In this document: positions 18,188 to 29,534 of the stretch, one piece after another
Numbering within the stretch: the stretch's first letter is position 1
Layout of the letters: every line of letters begins with the position of its first letter
NCBI GenBank assembly: GCA_016795325.1
Contig: JAEUHY010000016.1
Coordinates: 124,001 to 188,000, forward strand
DNA from: Planctomycetota bacterium
Lineage (GTDB): Bacteria; Planctomycetota; UBA1135; GCA-002686595
Reading direction: 5' to 3'
DNA: 64,000 nt
Made by a program: the position numbers and the translations under genes
Notes under the pieces: model-generated
The model's input: the letters and a program-made list of their open reading frames with translations, nothing else
Database searches by the model: none
Told to the model about the DNA's origin: nothing

Positions 18188-18310
18188 CCGGCGAGCGTAG
18201 CGCTGCGGCCGCGGCTCGCCCGGCGGCCGGGATTTTTCCGGGAATTGCGGTGGTTCGATGCGCCGCTCTGCGCGTGCCTGAGAAACCACGCCTCGTTCAG
18301 GCCCATCTCC

Positions 18311-20833
18311 ATGAAACACACTCTCACGTCCAACACCGCCCGAATCCGCGCCGCCACCGCCCTAGTCGCCTCCGCACTCCTCGCCGGTTGCGGCGGCGGG
18401 GGAGGCAGCGACGGTGATCCGTTGCCCCAGGGCACGCCGACGGTCGCGAACCTCGTTTTCGACGGCGGCGTCGAGTTCGATCTTCTGGGCGCGCGCGTGT
18501 ACGTCGACGACGTGTTCGTCGGCTTCACCGGCGCCGGCGGTGAACTTCCGATCCAAGTGCCGAACGACGGTTTCGTGCGCGTGCTCGCCGGCACTTCGTT
18601 TCAAGGCGAAGTGGAGATGGACGGCGCGGTGCCGGGAGCGCTCGTGATCCCGATGCGCGGCGACGTCGAGCGCTTCGCGCGCGTGGCAATCGCTCAAGCG
18701 AATGACGGTGTGTTGAACGCCGACGCCTCCGCGCTGACGCTGCGCATCCTCGGGCGCAAGGACCGTGCTGTAGCGCTCGCTCCGGCGCCGCAGGTGGTGT
18801 TGCGCGACAAACTCAACGGCGACCAGGTCGACGTCTCGACGTTCTTCGCGATCGCCTCGGGCGGCCGATTGAACTGCACGGCGCCCGCCTTCGTGCTCAG
18901 CGACGCCGCCTTCCTCACCAACGACGTCGAGTTCGTGGTGCGCGGCGCCGACGTCGACGGCGCCACGTTCGAATCGGTGCAGAGCGTGCTGATCGGGCAG
19001 CACGATGTTCGCCTGGAATTGGAGTCGCCGCCCTCGTTCCCCGGCCTGCCCGTGAACGGCGTTCAGGTCGCGTTGACGCGCATCGGCAGCGATCTGACCC
19101 GCACGGGGACGTCGAATGGCGCCGGAGTCCTCGTCTTCGACAACCTTCCGAACGGAACCTACGAGATCTCCGGCGCGACCTCGGCTGCCGGCGACACGTT
19201 CACTGCGTCGGGCGCGCTGTTCGTGAATCGCGACCTCGAAGTGCAAGTGAACTTGCTCGGCATCGACGATGTTGCGGCGGGCGTCCCAGCTTTCGAGTTG
19301 CAGACGACGCCGATCCAAGTCGCGAGCAGCATCGAGGACCAGCGCCAGCTGCTCGACCAGCAGCGCAGCGCCCAAGGCGCGCCGATCGGACCCGCCGGCA
19401 ACGGCACGATCTCCGTGCTCGCGGCGGCCGAAGACCAGATCGTCAGCGCGAGCGCGCAGGCCACGATTCCTCAAGGGACGGCCAAGGCGCAGCTCGAGTA
19501 CGAGGTCGACACCGCCGAGTTCCCGGACTTCGTGCAGGAGCAGAGCGAGTTCAACGACAACTGGACCGTCAAGGTCCTCGCGCCCAGCGGTGCGGCGCTG
19601 TTCTCGATCGCGCGCAACGTCAACCAGCAGCTGTTCATCGAGCCGTTGTGGAACGAGACCGGGACCACCGGACTGATCGTGCGCGACATCGATGTGTCCG
19701 CGCTGACGGCGACGGGCGATGCGGTCCTCACGCTCTCGATTTCGGCCACGAACATCGGCGACTCGGCGCTGCCGACTTTCGTATCCGCGCGCATCGCGCC
19801 CTCCACGCTGCGCATCGCGAACATCGAGCGCGACACGGTCGACCGCATCGTCAACTGCGGCAACCACGCCAAGCCGCAGAACAACCAGGACGGCTTCAGC
19901 ATCCCGTTCGCGGGCGACGTGAACGTGCGCCAGCGCGAGCTGTCGGCGGAGCTCGTCGGACGCGCGGCCGATGCGGATGTCACGAATGTGCGCGTCGAAG
20001 TGCTCAGCGTCGACACGGGCGCGCCGCTCGCGACGCTGTTCGACGGCGCGCCCGATGACGACTTCGTGACCCACGTCACGACGGGCGGCGACGACAAGGT
20101 CGTGGTGCGCGTAACGAACACCTCAGAACGGCCGTCGCAGGTCGCCGGCAGCTCGCCGCCGGCCTCGCAGGAGGTGCGCTACCGCATCACGGTGGAGGCC
20201 GTCGCTCCCGGCAGCAGTCCGCAGAGCGCAACACGCGAATCGGCTGATTTCCTCGCCTTGTGGCGCATGCCCGACCTCTTCACGCGCACTGGGTGCCGCG
20301 ACGAAGGCCAGGACGACTGGTGCTCGCGTGCGGCCAGCATCTGGCTCGAGGACAACGGCGCGCTGCTCTCGGCGATCAACGACATCTCGGGCGAGCACGC
20401 GCGCAACACCGGACACGCCACGCACGGCGAGGGCACGGACATCGACATGCGTCAGTACGCGTCGGGCACGTTTCCGACGGGTTCCGGCGGCCAGATCTAT
20501 GCCCACCTCGCGGGCAAGGTGCGCGATGCGATGAACGGTGACGCGGCGGCGACGGCGGAGGTCGATGCCTGGGTGCTCGCGCAGCGCAGCGGCATCGAGC
20601 CGCTCATCGCGCTCGCCACGGTCGAGGAGGTGCTGATCGGAATCGGCGGCACGCTGCCCGGCCATCCGATGCCCGACGGTTGGTTGAAGGACCTGCTGCG
20701 CGACGGCGAGTTCGACCATGCGGGCGGCACGTTCAGCATCCCAGCCGGCGCATGGACGCACGCGAACGTCAGCAAGGTGATCCCCACCGGCGGTCACAAC
20801 GACCACCACCATGTGACGCTCGATCTCGACTGA
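18311..20833 (+). CDS. Lipoprotein with beta-sandwich repeats and a C-terminal LAS-type (M15/M74-like) metallopeptidase domain
   Basis: An 840-residue protein from ATG 18311. The signal peptide ends in a clear lipobox (SALLAGC) followed by a Gly/Ser/Asp spacer. The first 600 residues are beta-rich, with a carboxypeptidase-regulatory-like segment (VNGVQVALTRIG, GAGVLVFDNLPNGTYEISG) and other sandwich-like stretches. Residues about 640-840 contain CRDEGQDDWCSRAASIWLED, then H705-G-E-G-T-D710-I-D712 and at the end H829-N-D-H832-H833-H834. The H-x4-D pattern plus a late HxH is the zinc signature of LAS enzymes such as MepA and VanX. Those enzymes cut peptidoglycan cross-links or stem peptides, so a murein hydrolase on the outer membrane is the working guess. 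Convergent with the kinase gene, 12 bases apart. Confidence 0.6.
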   Translation: MKHTLTSNTARIRAATALVASALLAGCGGGGGSDGDPLPQGTPTVANLVFDGGVEFDLLGARVYVDDVFVGFTGAGGELPIQVPNDGFVRVLAGTSFQGEVEMDGAVPGALVIPMRGDVERFARVAIAQANDGVLNADASALTLRILGRKDRAVALAPAPQVVLRDKLNGDQVDVSTFFAIASGGRLNCTAPAFVLSDAAFLTNDVEFVVRGADVDGATFESVQSVLIGQHDVRLELESPPSFPGLPVNGVQVALTRIGSDLTRTGTSNGAGVLVFDNLPNGTYEISGATSAAGDTFTASGALFVNRDLEVQVNLLGIDDVAAGVPAFELQTTPIQVASSIEDQRQLLDQQRSAQGAPIGPAGNGTISVLAAAEDQIVSASAQATIPQGTAKAQLEYEVDTAEFPDFVQEQSEFNDNWTVKVLAPSGAALFSIARNVNQQLFIEPLWNETGTTGLIVRDIDVSALTATGDAVLTLSISATNIGDSALPTFVSARIAPSTLRIANIERDTVDRIVNCGNHAKPQNNQDGFSIPFAGDVNVRQRELSAELVGRAADADVTNVRVEVLSVDTGAPLATLFDGAPDDDFVTHVTTGGDDKVVVRVTNTSERPSQVAGSSPPASQEVRYRITVEAVAPGSSPQSATRESADFLALWRMPDLFTRTGCRDEGQDDWCSRAASIWLEDNGALLSAINDISGEHARNTGHATHGEGTDIDMRQYASGTFPTGSGGQIYAHLAGKVRDAMNGDAAATAEVDAWVLAQRSGIEPLIALATVEEVLIGIGGTLPGHPMPDGWLKDLLRDGEFDHAGGTFSIPAGAWTHANVSKVIPTGGHNDHHHVTLDLD

Positions 20834-20845
20834 GAGCGGCGTTGT

Positions 20846-23800
20846 TCAGCGCGCCGCCGATCGTGCGGCGCGCGCTTCGACCAAGAGCGGCTTGAGCTCG
20901 TGGGGCCGCTCGAACGCGGCGCGCCCCGCGAGCTCGTTCAGCACTTCGTCCGCCCGCGCCGGTTCGCCGTCCAGCGCCAGCGCGAGTGCGTGCAGCGCGG
21001 CGGCGCGCTCGTCGCGTGCGGCGAGAACAGCGAGCAAGGCGCGTGCTTGCGACGCCTCGCGCAACCGCAGCAAAGCCGCAGCTTCCGCCAGTTGCGGCAG
21101 CAACTCGTCGGGCGCATGCGCGCGCGCGAGGCGCGCGGCTTCCAGCGCTCGAGTGAGCTCCTTGGGCGAGCGTCCGCTCTCGCGTGCGACGATCCAGGCT
21201 TCGCGCGCGAGATCGAGGGGAGCGTCGGGCAGTTGCAGCGCCAGTTCGAGCGCGCGGCCACGGCCCGCAACGTCCAGTTCCGCGCTGCTTTCCAGCGTCG
21301 CTCGCACGAGGCGACCCAGGCGCAGCTCGTTGCTGAGCTCAGCCACGGCCCGCTCCGCCGCATCGCCGGCGCCGTACCAACGCAGCGCGCTGTCCGAGCT
21401 GCCGGAGGCGAGCCACGCGCCGTCCGGGCTGAAGGCCACGGCGTTCACGAAGTGCGAGTGGTCCGTCCACGCCGCAACTTCGGCGCGCGCCTCGAGATCC
21501 CACACTCGCACGGTGCGATCGTTGCCAGCGGAAGCGAGTCGGCGACCGTCGGGTGCGAACGCGACGCCGAACACAGCCGCCTCGTGGCCCACCAAATCGT
21601 GCGACCAGCGGCGCTCGACGGCGTTCCACAAGCGGATTCGGCCGTCGGCGAAGCCGACCGCGGCGAGCACTCCGTCGCGGCGCCACGCGAGCCGGTTGGC
21701 CTGGGTGCGAGTGGGTTCGCCGACGTGCAGCGTGCGCCCGCTGGCGAGCTCGTGCGTGCGCAACTCGCCGAGGGCGCCGACCGACACCAACTCGTCGCTA
21801 CCGGGCCGCAGACCGAGCGCCAGGATCGGGCTCGCGGAGCGTTCGAACTCGTGGAGCAACTTGCCATCCGCGCTGAAGGCGCGCAGCTCGCCGACGTTGT
21901 TTGCGACGACACGAACGGCGCCATTCTCCGAAAGCGCAAGCGTCCTGGCGCTCGAGCCGGTGGAATGCAGCGCGATGAGCGCGCCCGTGTCCGCGTCGAA
22001 CTCCGCGAGCTCGCCACGTGTTCCGCCGAGCACGACACGTTCTCCGTCGGCGGTCAGCGCGCCATCGTTCCACTGCGCCGCGCCCGAAACATACTCCGCC
22101 GTCTTGCGTTCGCTCGCCGTGTCCCAACGGTCGGCGACGCCGCCGTGTACGGCGAGCACGCTGGCGCTGTCTGCGAAGTAGCTGAGCGACCAACCCCACT
22201 TGCCGCGCACGCGTGTCGCCGTCGCCGCGCGAGGTTCGAGCCGCCACAGCTTGAGGCGCAAGCCCTCGTCGGTCGTCGCGAGGTGTTTGCCGTCCGGCGC
22301 AAAGGCCACGGACTGCGCGCTCGCGACGTGGCCGCTCAGCACGTCGAGTTGCTCACCGTCGCGCGCATTCCATATTCGTACCGTGCGGTCCCAGCTCGCC
22401 GAGGCGAGGCGCTCGCCGCTCGTGTCGGCGTCGAGGGTCCACACGATGTCGCCGTGGCCGCGCAGCACCTGCGTGCACGCGCCGGAGTTCAGGTCCCACA
22501 GACGAATGTCGTGGTCGTGGGACGCGCTGGCGAGCACGTTGCCGCCGAGCAGGAAAGCGAGGCTGGAGATGTAGCCGCGGTGGCCTTCGAAGCGTTGCGT
22601 CAGCCGGCCCGTCGCGAGCTCCCACACGAGCACTTGGTGGGCGAGCGCGGTCCCAGCGGCGAGGAAGCGTTCGTCCGCGCTCCACTTCAAGGGACGGGGA
22701 GCGACTCCAGCGTTTTCGAGCTCGGCCACGAGCTCGCCGGTGTTCGCGCTCCACACTTGCAGCTCGCCCTGCGAGCCGCTCAGCGCGAGAAACGCTCCGC
22801 TGGGCGAGTACGCGAGCCACACGGGACGCAGCGACTGCGTGGGCCACGTGCACAGCTCGGCCAGCGGCGCCACGCTGTGCTCGCGCACACGACCGTCGCT
22901 GTAGATCGCGGCGAAGCGCTCGCCCGAGGGGTGCAGGCTCCAAGTGAACATGCGCTCCGCACGCTCCCCGCTGCGAGCCAGACGAGCTCCGTTGCGCGCG
23001 GCGATCAGCTCGAACGCGCCCGAGTGGTTGGCGACGAGCAGGCGCTCGCCGTCCGGCAGCCACGCGAGCGGCGCGACGTCGACGCCCTCGAGCGTCCGCG
23101 TCCATACGGAGCCATCCATCTCGCGCCACAGCCGCCACCACTCGAAGCCGCGCAGCTCCGGCGGCGCTGCTTCGAGCCGCTGCCGCGCGGACAGAGAGTC
23201 GTGCGCTCGCAACGCGCCGTGCGCCGCAGCGAGGTTCGCCGTGTACTCGAGGAAGCGCGCGCGGTCGCGCTCGGCGACGGCGGCCTGTTCGGACTCGCGT
23301 GCTTCGCTCTCCGCGCGACCGGCTTCGAAGGCATAGCGCAGACTCACGGCCGTAGCGCCGGCCAGGATCGCGAGCACGGCGCTGGCCGCGCCGACGAGCA
23401 CGAAGTGGCGGCGTGCGAAGTGCGCCAGCTGCTCGCCCACGCTCGGCGAGCGCGCTTCGATCGGCTCGCCGCGCAGGAAGCGTTCGATGTCGCGGCCCAG
23501 CGCCTCTGCGCTCGGATAGCGGCGGTCGCGCTGCTTGGCGAGCGCCATGAGAGTGATCGCATCGAGGTCGCGCGCGACATCGGCGCGCAGCGCGCTCGGG
23601 CGCGCCGGTTCGTGCTCGGCGAGAGTTCGCGCCGCTTCGGCGAGCGATGCCGTGGCGAGGTCGTGCGGCCGCTGGCCCGTGAGCAGCTCGTACAAGATCG
23701 CGCCGAGCGCGTACACGTCGCTGCGTGTGTCCGCTTCCGCGCTCGCGTCGAGCAGGTGCTCCGGCGCCATGTACTGCAACGTGCCGATCAAACGGCCCGC

Positions 23801-24544
23801 TTCGGTGTGCAGGCTGGTCAGCCCGGGCGTCGGAGTCGCCAGGCGTGCGACGCCGAAGTCGATGACCTTGAGCGCACCGGTTTCGTCGACCAGCACGTTC
23901 GACGGTTTGAGGTCGCGATGGATCACGCCGCGCTCGTGTCCGTGCTGCACCGCGCGGCACAGCGTGGCGAACAGCTCCAGCCGCGCGGGCAACGTGAGCG
24001 CCCGCTCGTCGGCGAACTGCGTGATCCAGCGCGCGCCCGGCACGAACTCGAGCGCGCACCACGGCACGCTCTCGCCGCCGAGCACTTCGACGCCCGACGC
24101 GAGGATCTGCGCGATGTTCGGGTGGCGCAGGCGCGCGAGGATCTCGGCTTCGTAGCGGAATCTGCGCACGCTCTCGCGGGTCGCGCCGCCGAAACGCAGC
24201 GTCTTGAGCGCCACGCGGCGCCGCGGCGCGAGTTGCTCGGCTTCCCACACGGTTCCCATGCCGCCGGACGCGATGCGCTGCACGATGCGGAAACCACCGA
24301 GCGTGAAGCCTGCGCTGGGTTCGAGCGCCGGCCGCGGTGCGAGGCTTTCGACGCGCGGCAGGTGCGCGGGTCGCGCGAGCAGATCCGGTCCATCCAACGC
24401 GGCGTTGAGAATGCTCTCCACTTCGCAGCGCAGCGCGTCGTCGCCCGCGCATTCGCGCTCGAGCCACGCAGCTCGCTCCTGAGGCGAGAGCGCGTGCGCG
24501 CCCTCGACCAAGCGACGCACGCGCGCGAAGTCCAGCGCCGTCAT
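20846..24544 (-). CDS. Membrane Ser/Thr protein kinase with WD40 propeller
   Basis: A 1232-residue protein. ATG 24544 overlaps the sigma-factor stop by four bases (ATGA); an 18-residue longer reading is less likely. The N-terminal 60 residues are a helical cap typical of planctomycete kinases. The PknB-type kinase domain (about 85-355) has the G-loop ASGGMGTVWEAEQ, Lys114 in VALKTL, catalytic Asp211 in VIHRDLKPSNVLVDE, DFG Asp229 and YMAPEHLLD, so it should be active. One membrane helix follows at about 381-400 (FVLVGAASAVLAILAGATAV). Residues about 480-1085 contain a dozen or more WD40 repeats (SPDG-x-x-LASGS, VRVWDLEA). The last 140 residues are Ala/Leu-rich, perhaps TPR-like. An outer propeller sensing a ligand and an inner kinase is the likely layout. 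Confidence 0.93.
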   Translation of the reverse strand: MTALDFARVRRLVEGAHALSPQERAAWLERECAGDDALRCEVESILNAALDGPDLLARPAHLPRVESLAPRPALEPSAGFTLGGFRIVQRIASGGMGTVWEAEQLAPRRRVALKTLRFGGATRESVRRFRYEAEILARLRHPNIAQILASGVEVLGGESVPWCALEFVPGARWITQFADERALTLPARLELFATLCRAVQHGHERGVIHRDLKPSNVLVDETGALKVIDFGVARLATPTPGLTSLHTEAGRLIGTLQYMAPEHLLDASAEADTRSDVYALGAILYELLTGQRPHDLATASLAEAARTLAEHEPARPSALRADVARDLDAITLMALAKQRDRRYPSAEALGRDIERFLRGEPIEARSPSVGEQLAHFARRHFVLVGAASAVLAILAGATAVSLRYAFEAGRAESEARESEQAAVAERDRARFLEYTANLAAAHGALRAHDSLSARQRLEAAPPELRGFEWWRLWREMDGSVWTRTLEGVDVAPLAWLPDGERLLVANHSGAFELIAARNGARLARSGERAERMFTWSLHPSGERFAAIYSDGRVREHSVAPLAELCTWPTQSLRPVWLAYSPSGAFLALSGSQGELQVWSANTGELVAELENAGVAPRPLKWSADERFLAAGTALAHQVLVWELATGRLTQRFEGHRGYISSLAFLLGGNVLASASHDHDIRLWDLNSGACTQVLRGHGDIVWTLDADTSGERLASASWDRTVRIWNARDGEQLDVLSGHVASAQSVAFAPDGKHLATTDEGLRLKLWRLEPRAATATRVRGKWGWSLSYFADSASVLAVHGGVADRWDTASERKTAEYVSGAAQWNDGALTADGERVVLGGTRGELAEFDADTGALIALHSTGSSARTLALSENGAVRVVANNVGELRAFSADGKLLHEFERSASPILALGLRPGSDELVSVGALGELRTHELASGRTLHVGEPTRTQANRLAWRRDGVLAAVGFADGRIRLWNAVERRWSHDLVGHEAAVFGVAFAPDGRRLASAGNDRTVRVWDLEARAEVAAWTDHSHFVNAVAFSPDGAWLASGSSDSALRWYGAGDAAERAVAELSNELRLGRLVRATLESSAELDVAGRGRALELALQLPDAPLDLAREAWIVARESGRSPKELTRALEAARLARAHAPDELLPQLAEAAALLRLREASQARALLAVLAARDERAAALHALALALDGEPARADEVLNELAGRAAFERPHELKPLLVEARAARSAAR

Positions 24545-25125
24545 GGGCCGCCCTGTCGCTCCAGCTCGCGCCGCAGCCAGCCGCGCGCCGTCACCCACGC
24601 GCCTTCGACCTGCCGTTCGCTCAGGGCGAGCACGCGCCCGGTCTCTTCGTTCGTGAGGCCGCCGAAGAAGCGCAACTCGACCACGCGCGCCAACTCGGCG
24701 TCGCGCGCCGCGAGTCGGTCGAGCGCTTCGTCGAGCGCGAGCATGTCGAGCGAGAGTCCCTCGCAGGTCAGCAGATCGTCGGCGAGCTCGGCACGCTGCG
24801 CTGCGCCGCCGCGTTTCTCGGCGTTGCGGCGCCGTGCGTAGTCGACGAGCACACGGCGCATCGCACGCGAGGCGAGCGCCAGGAAGTGCGAGCGGTCGGA
24901 CCAGGGCGTGCCGCTATCGGCGTCGACCAGGCGCAGCCAAGCCTCGTGCACGAGCGCGGTGGGCTGGAGCGTGTGGCCGCCGCGTTCGGAGCGCATTTCG
25001 AGTTGCGCGAGCTGGCGCAACTCGCGGTACAGCAGCTCGAGCAATTCCTCGCGCGCGCGCGCGTCGCCGCCCTCGGCTCGGCGGAGCAGCTCGGTCGACA
25101 GCGGGTCGGGGTCGGAATCACTCAC
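24541..25125 (-). CDS. ECF sigma factor, planctomycete TIGR02999 type
   Basis: A 194-residue sigma factor starting at ATG 25125. The features are those of the TIGR02999 group: LLELLYRELRQLAQLEM, GGHTLQPTALVHEAWLRL, SHFLALASRAMRRVLVDYA, and region 4 with RVVELRFFGGLTNEETGRVL. It overlaps the kinase start by four bases, so both are made together. In planctomycetes this group is typically paired with a Ser/Thr kinase rather than a membrane anti-sigma factor, and phosphorylation of the sigma factor or a partner is the supposed control; that step is inference here. The 254-base gap to the divergent HPF gene must contain promoters for both directions, but none was recognised. Confidence 0.95.
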   Translation of the reverse strand: MSDSDPDPLSTELLRRAEGGDARAREELLELLYRELRQLAQLEMRSERGGHTLQPTALVHEAWLRLVDADSGTPWSDRSHFLALASRAMRRVLVDYARRRNAEKRGGAAQRAELADDLLTCEGLSLDMLALDEALDRLAARDAELARVVELRFFGGLTNEETGRVLALSERQVEGAWVTARGWLRRELERQGGP

Positions 25126-25379
25126 TGGATTCGAGCGTGGGGCGGGGCGTCTCGAGCAGCCGCTGCGAGCCTGCGACTGCCCACAAGTCTACGTCGTTCA
25201 GCGCAGCGCGGCCGGCTCGCGCTGTATGCGAAGCTCTTTCCCAGTCGTCGGCCGATTTGCCCTTGACCCCTCGCTCGGGCAAGCCCAGTTCTTCGCCGCT
25301 TTCTCGACACGCAACCCGGCGTGCTCAGGCTGGGTTGCTCCACCCTGTTCCAGCCCCGCGCTGGTGAGTTCCACAAGCC

Positions 25380-26006
25380 ATGCCCAAGCATCAACCGATC
25401 GAGAACACCCGCAAGCAGCCCCTGGGAGTCGACGCGGAGAGCATTCCGCGCGAAAAGCGCGGCCGCACGACGGCGCCTCAGACTCCCGTGGACCTGCACG
25501 CGCACAAGGTCGAACTGCCTGCGCCCCTGGTCGAGTACGTGCACACCAAGCTCGGGGCGAAACTGGGAGCGTTCGCGCTGCAGATCGACCGCGTGAGCGT
25601 GCGCTTCGACGACGTGAACGGCCCGCGCGGCGGCGCCGACTGCGAGTGTCGGCTCCAGGCTGTGCTGCCGGGCCGGCCATCGGTCGTCGCGGTGGAGCGC
25701 GCGACGTCGCCGCGAGCGGCGTTCGACGCGGCCACGGCGAGCCTGACGCGCGCCGTGAAGCGCTCGCTGGACCGCGCGGGCATGTCGCAGGGATTGAGCG
25801 CCGCCAAGCGCAAGTCGGCGCGCCGTGCTCCGGCCGCGGCGCCTGCAGAGGTCGAGGCCGAAGTGGTCGCGGAGTCCGCACCGCCGCCCAAGACCCCGCG
25901 CAAGCAACGCAACTACGTGCCTTCCGCGCAGAAGCTCGGCCAGCGTGCGCGCGCCGAGACGACCTCGGGCAAGTCGCGTGCGACGGCGGCCAAGGCGCGT
26001 CGCTGA
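25380..26006 (+). CDS. HPF/RaiA-type ribosome-associated protein with long basic C-terminal tail
   Basis: A 208-residue protein from ATG 25380. Residues about 38-135 form the S30EA/HPF fold: VDLHAHKVELPAPLVEYVHT, LQIDRVSVRFDDVNGPRGG, CECRLQAVLPGRPSVVAVE and AFDAATASLTRAVKRSLDR. Such proteins bind the 30S A/P-site region and silence ribosomes in stationary phase or stress. The 35-residue N-terminal extension and the 70-residue tail rich in Ala, Lys, Arg and Pro (AAPAEVEAEVV, KTPRKQRNYVPSAQKLGQR, SRATAAKARR) differ from the folded dimerisation domain of long HPF. The tail looks like histone H1-type disordered sequence. Convergent with the macro-domain gene, 27 bases between stops. Confidence 0.8.
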   Translation: MPKHQPIENTRKQPLGVDAESIPREKRGRTTAPQTPVDLHAHKVELPAPLVEYVHTKLGAKLGAFALQIDRVSVRFDDVNGPRGGADCECRLQAVLPGRPSVVAVERATSPRAAFDAATASLTRAVKRSLDRAGMSQGLSAAKRKSARRAPAAAPAEVEAEVVAESAPPPKTPRKQRNYVPSAQKLGQRARAETTSGKSRATAAKARR

Positions 26007-26033
26007 GCTCCGCGCCGCGGGCAGGTCCGCGCG

Positions 26034-26558
26034 TCAGCGCTCGCGGCGCCCGGCGAGCGCGGCCTCGAGCGCGCGACGCGAGTCGTCGTTGAACGCGCAC
26101 AACAGCACGGTGCGCGGCCACTCGTGCTGCTCGAGCCAAGCCTGAATCGTGCGCACGGCGATCTCCGCCGCCGGCCCGTGCGGATAGCCGTACACGCCGG
26201 TCGAGATGCACGGGAACGCGATCGTTTGCAGCTGATGTTGCTCGGCGAGCCGCAAGCTCGCCGAGTAGCAACTCGCCAAGAGCTGCGGCTCGTTGTTGAA
26301 GCCTCCGCGCCACACGGGGCCGACCGTGTGGATCACGAACTTGGCGCGCAGCCGGTAACCGCCGGTGATGCGCGCTTCGCCCGTGGGGCAGCCGCCCAGC
26401 GTGCGGCACTCGGCGAGCAGTTCCGGTCCGGCCGCGGCGTGGATCGCACCGTCGACGCCGCCGCCGCCGAGCAGCGATTCCTTCGCAGCGTTGACGACGG
26501 CGTCGACGTCGAGCTCGGTGAGGTCGCCTTGGACCAGCCTCAGCCGTGCGTTGGTCAT
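26034..26558 (-). CDS. Macro domain protein (O-acetyl-ADP-ribose deacetylase-like)
   Basis: A 174-residue single-domain macro protein starting at ATG 26558. Recognisable motifs are [63 protein letters not shown] and [10 protein letters not shown], which line the ADP-ribose pocket. Close relatives (YmdB/MacroD type) hydrolyse O-acetyl-ADP-ribose or remove ADP-ribose from acidic side chains. The usual NAAN is NAAK here, but the following catalytic [10 protein letters not shown] loop is intact. It lies 88 bases downstream of fhs on the same strand, so it may be cotranscribed, although a functional link is not obvious. Confidence 0.93.
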   Translation of the reverse strand: MTNARLRLVQGDLTELDVDAVVNAAKESLLGGGGVDGAIHAAAGPELLAECRTLGGCPTGEARITGGYRLRAKFVIHTVGPVWRGGFNNEPQLLASCYSASLRLAEQHQLQTIAFPCISTGVYGYPHGPAAEIAVRTIQAWLEQHEWPRTVLLCAFNDDSRRALEAALAGRRER

Positions 26559-26646
26559 TTGACGCCTCGTGCGTGTGCGCGCGCGAGGCGCTGCTCGAGC
26601 AACGCTGATCCTCCCGCGCCAAGCGCCGTGTCGAAGCGTCGCGCCA

Positions 26647-28344
<1,698 letters not shown>

Positions 28345-28445
28345 GGCAGGGAAAGTAACCGGCGGCGCGCGTCGAACGAACGGGGGAGTCGTGACACGTG
28401 GAGTGTCGCGATGGGCTCGGCGGATATGCTCGCTGCGTGCAGGTG

Positions 28446-29498
28446 ATGGTCGAAGTGTTCGTGCGCCGCCGAGTTCGCTGCACACAGCTCGCGCTCGGCG
28501 CGCTGCTCTTGCTGTTGCTGAACGCATCCTGCTTGGTGGCGCCGCGGCCCTTCGCAGTGCGCATTCCGGCGCCGACAACGGACGCACCCGACGCACTGGA
28601 GCTCGCCGAGTCGGTCAGCGGGACGCTCACCGCCGTGCACCGGAGCGGCGTCATGACCCTGCTCGACCTGCCGACGCGGCGCAAACTGGAGTTCGGCACT
28701 GGACAGTGCGTGTTGTTGATTGCGGGCCCCGACGAAGCCGGGCGCATCGTGTTCGAAGCAGCCGGTCCGCGCTCGTGGGAGTTCTTCCCACTGACGCTGT
28801 TCACGAACTCTCTCGACCGCCGCGCGTTGATGGTGTGCTCGCTGCGACGTGGAACAACCAAGCAGCTGTTCGGTTACCACCAAGCCTCCTACACAGAGAA
28901 CGAAGTCTTGCTTTCGCGGCGCGGCGGGCGCGTGGCGTACATCTACGACAAGAATCTGCGAGTCTTCGACCTGGAAGGACGCGAACTCCTGCGGCGGAGT
29001 TGGAGTTACGGACTCGACCAGAACCTGCGCATCAGCGAAGAGGGCGATCTGTTGTGCTTCGAGACCCGTTACGTCTTCAAGGAACTGCCGCCGGCGCCGG
29101 CGCCTGCGTATTCGCCATGGCGCACCGTCTGCATCGATATCGCCAGCGGCGAGGAAGTGTTCGCGCCTCCGAGCAAGTTCCGCCGGCCCAGCGGCGAACT
29201 GCTGTTTCGTAGCGAGCGTCAGCAACGTGTCCCGCTCGGTCCATTGACCGGCGATCTGGACGAGGATGTGTACGAGCTCGCGAGTGGGTTGACGTTCTAC
29301 GAAGGACTCGCGAGTCCGCAGGACGGTGCGCGAGGCTACCGAAGCTTCGGCTATTCCGAGCGCTCGATCCGCCTTGGCGAGCGATCCACAGGCAAGACGC
29401 TGAGCCTCGTGCGTTGCTTCGAGCCCGGGGCCTGGTGCTTCAGCGACGTGCGGGTGGATCCCAAGCTGTTGCGCGATCCGGCGTCGCCGCGGCGTTGA
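28446..29498 (+). CDS. Uncharacterised exported protein, possible lipoprotein
   Basis: A 350-residue protein. ATG 28446 is chosen over 28398 because it places the basic-hydrophobic leader (VRRRVRCTQLALGALLLLLL) at the N-terminus; NASC may be a weak lipobox. The mature part is beta-rich with repeated short strands (RVAYIYDKNLRVFDLEGRE, GDLLCFETRY, RTVCIDIASGEEVF) that suggest a small propeller. No family was recognised. It is convergent with the 244-residue helical protein gene, 36 bases apart. Confidence 0.65.
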   Translation: MVEVFVRRRVRCTQLALGALLLLLLNASCLVAPRPFAVRIPAPTTDAPDALELAESVSGTLTAVHRSGVMTLLDLPTRRKLEFGTGQCVLLIAGPDEAGRIVFEAAGPRSWEFFPLTLFTNSLDRRALMVCSLRRGTTKQLFGYHQASYTENEVLLSRRGGRVAYIYDKNLRVFDLEGRELLRRSWSYGLDQNLRISEEGDLLCFETRYVFKELPPAPAPAYSPWRTVCIDIASGEEVFAPPSKFRRPSGELLFRSERQQRVPLGPLTGDLDEDVYELASGLTFYEGLASPQDGARGYRSFGYSERSIRLGERSTGKTLSLVRCFEPGAWCFSDVRVDPKLLRDPASPRR

Positions 29499-29534
29499 GC
29501 GCGCTGCGGCGGCCAGCCGGACGACGTCGCGCCG

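Noticed and set aside
20900..24841. 1313-residue open frame on the plus strand
   Set aside because: It is a shadow of the Ser/Thr kinase gene and has no recognisable motif.
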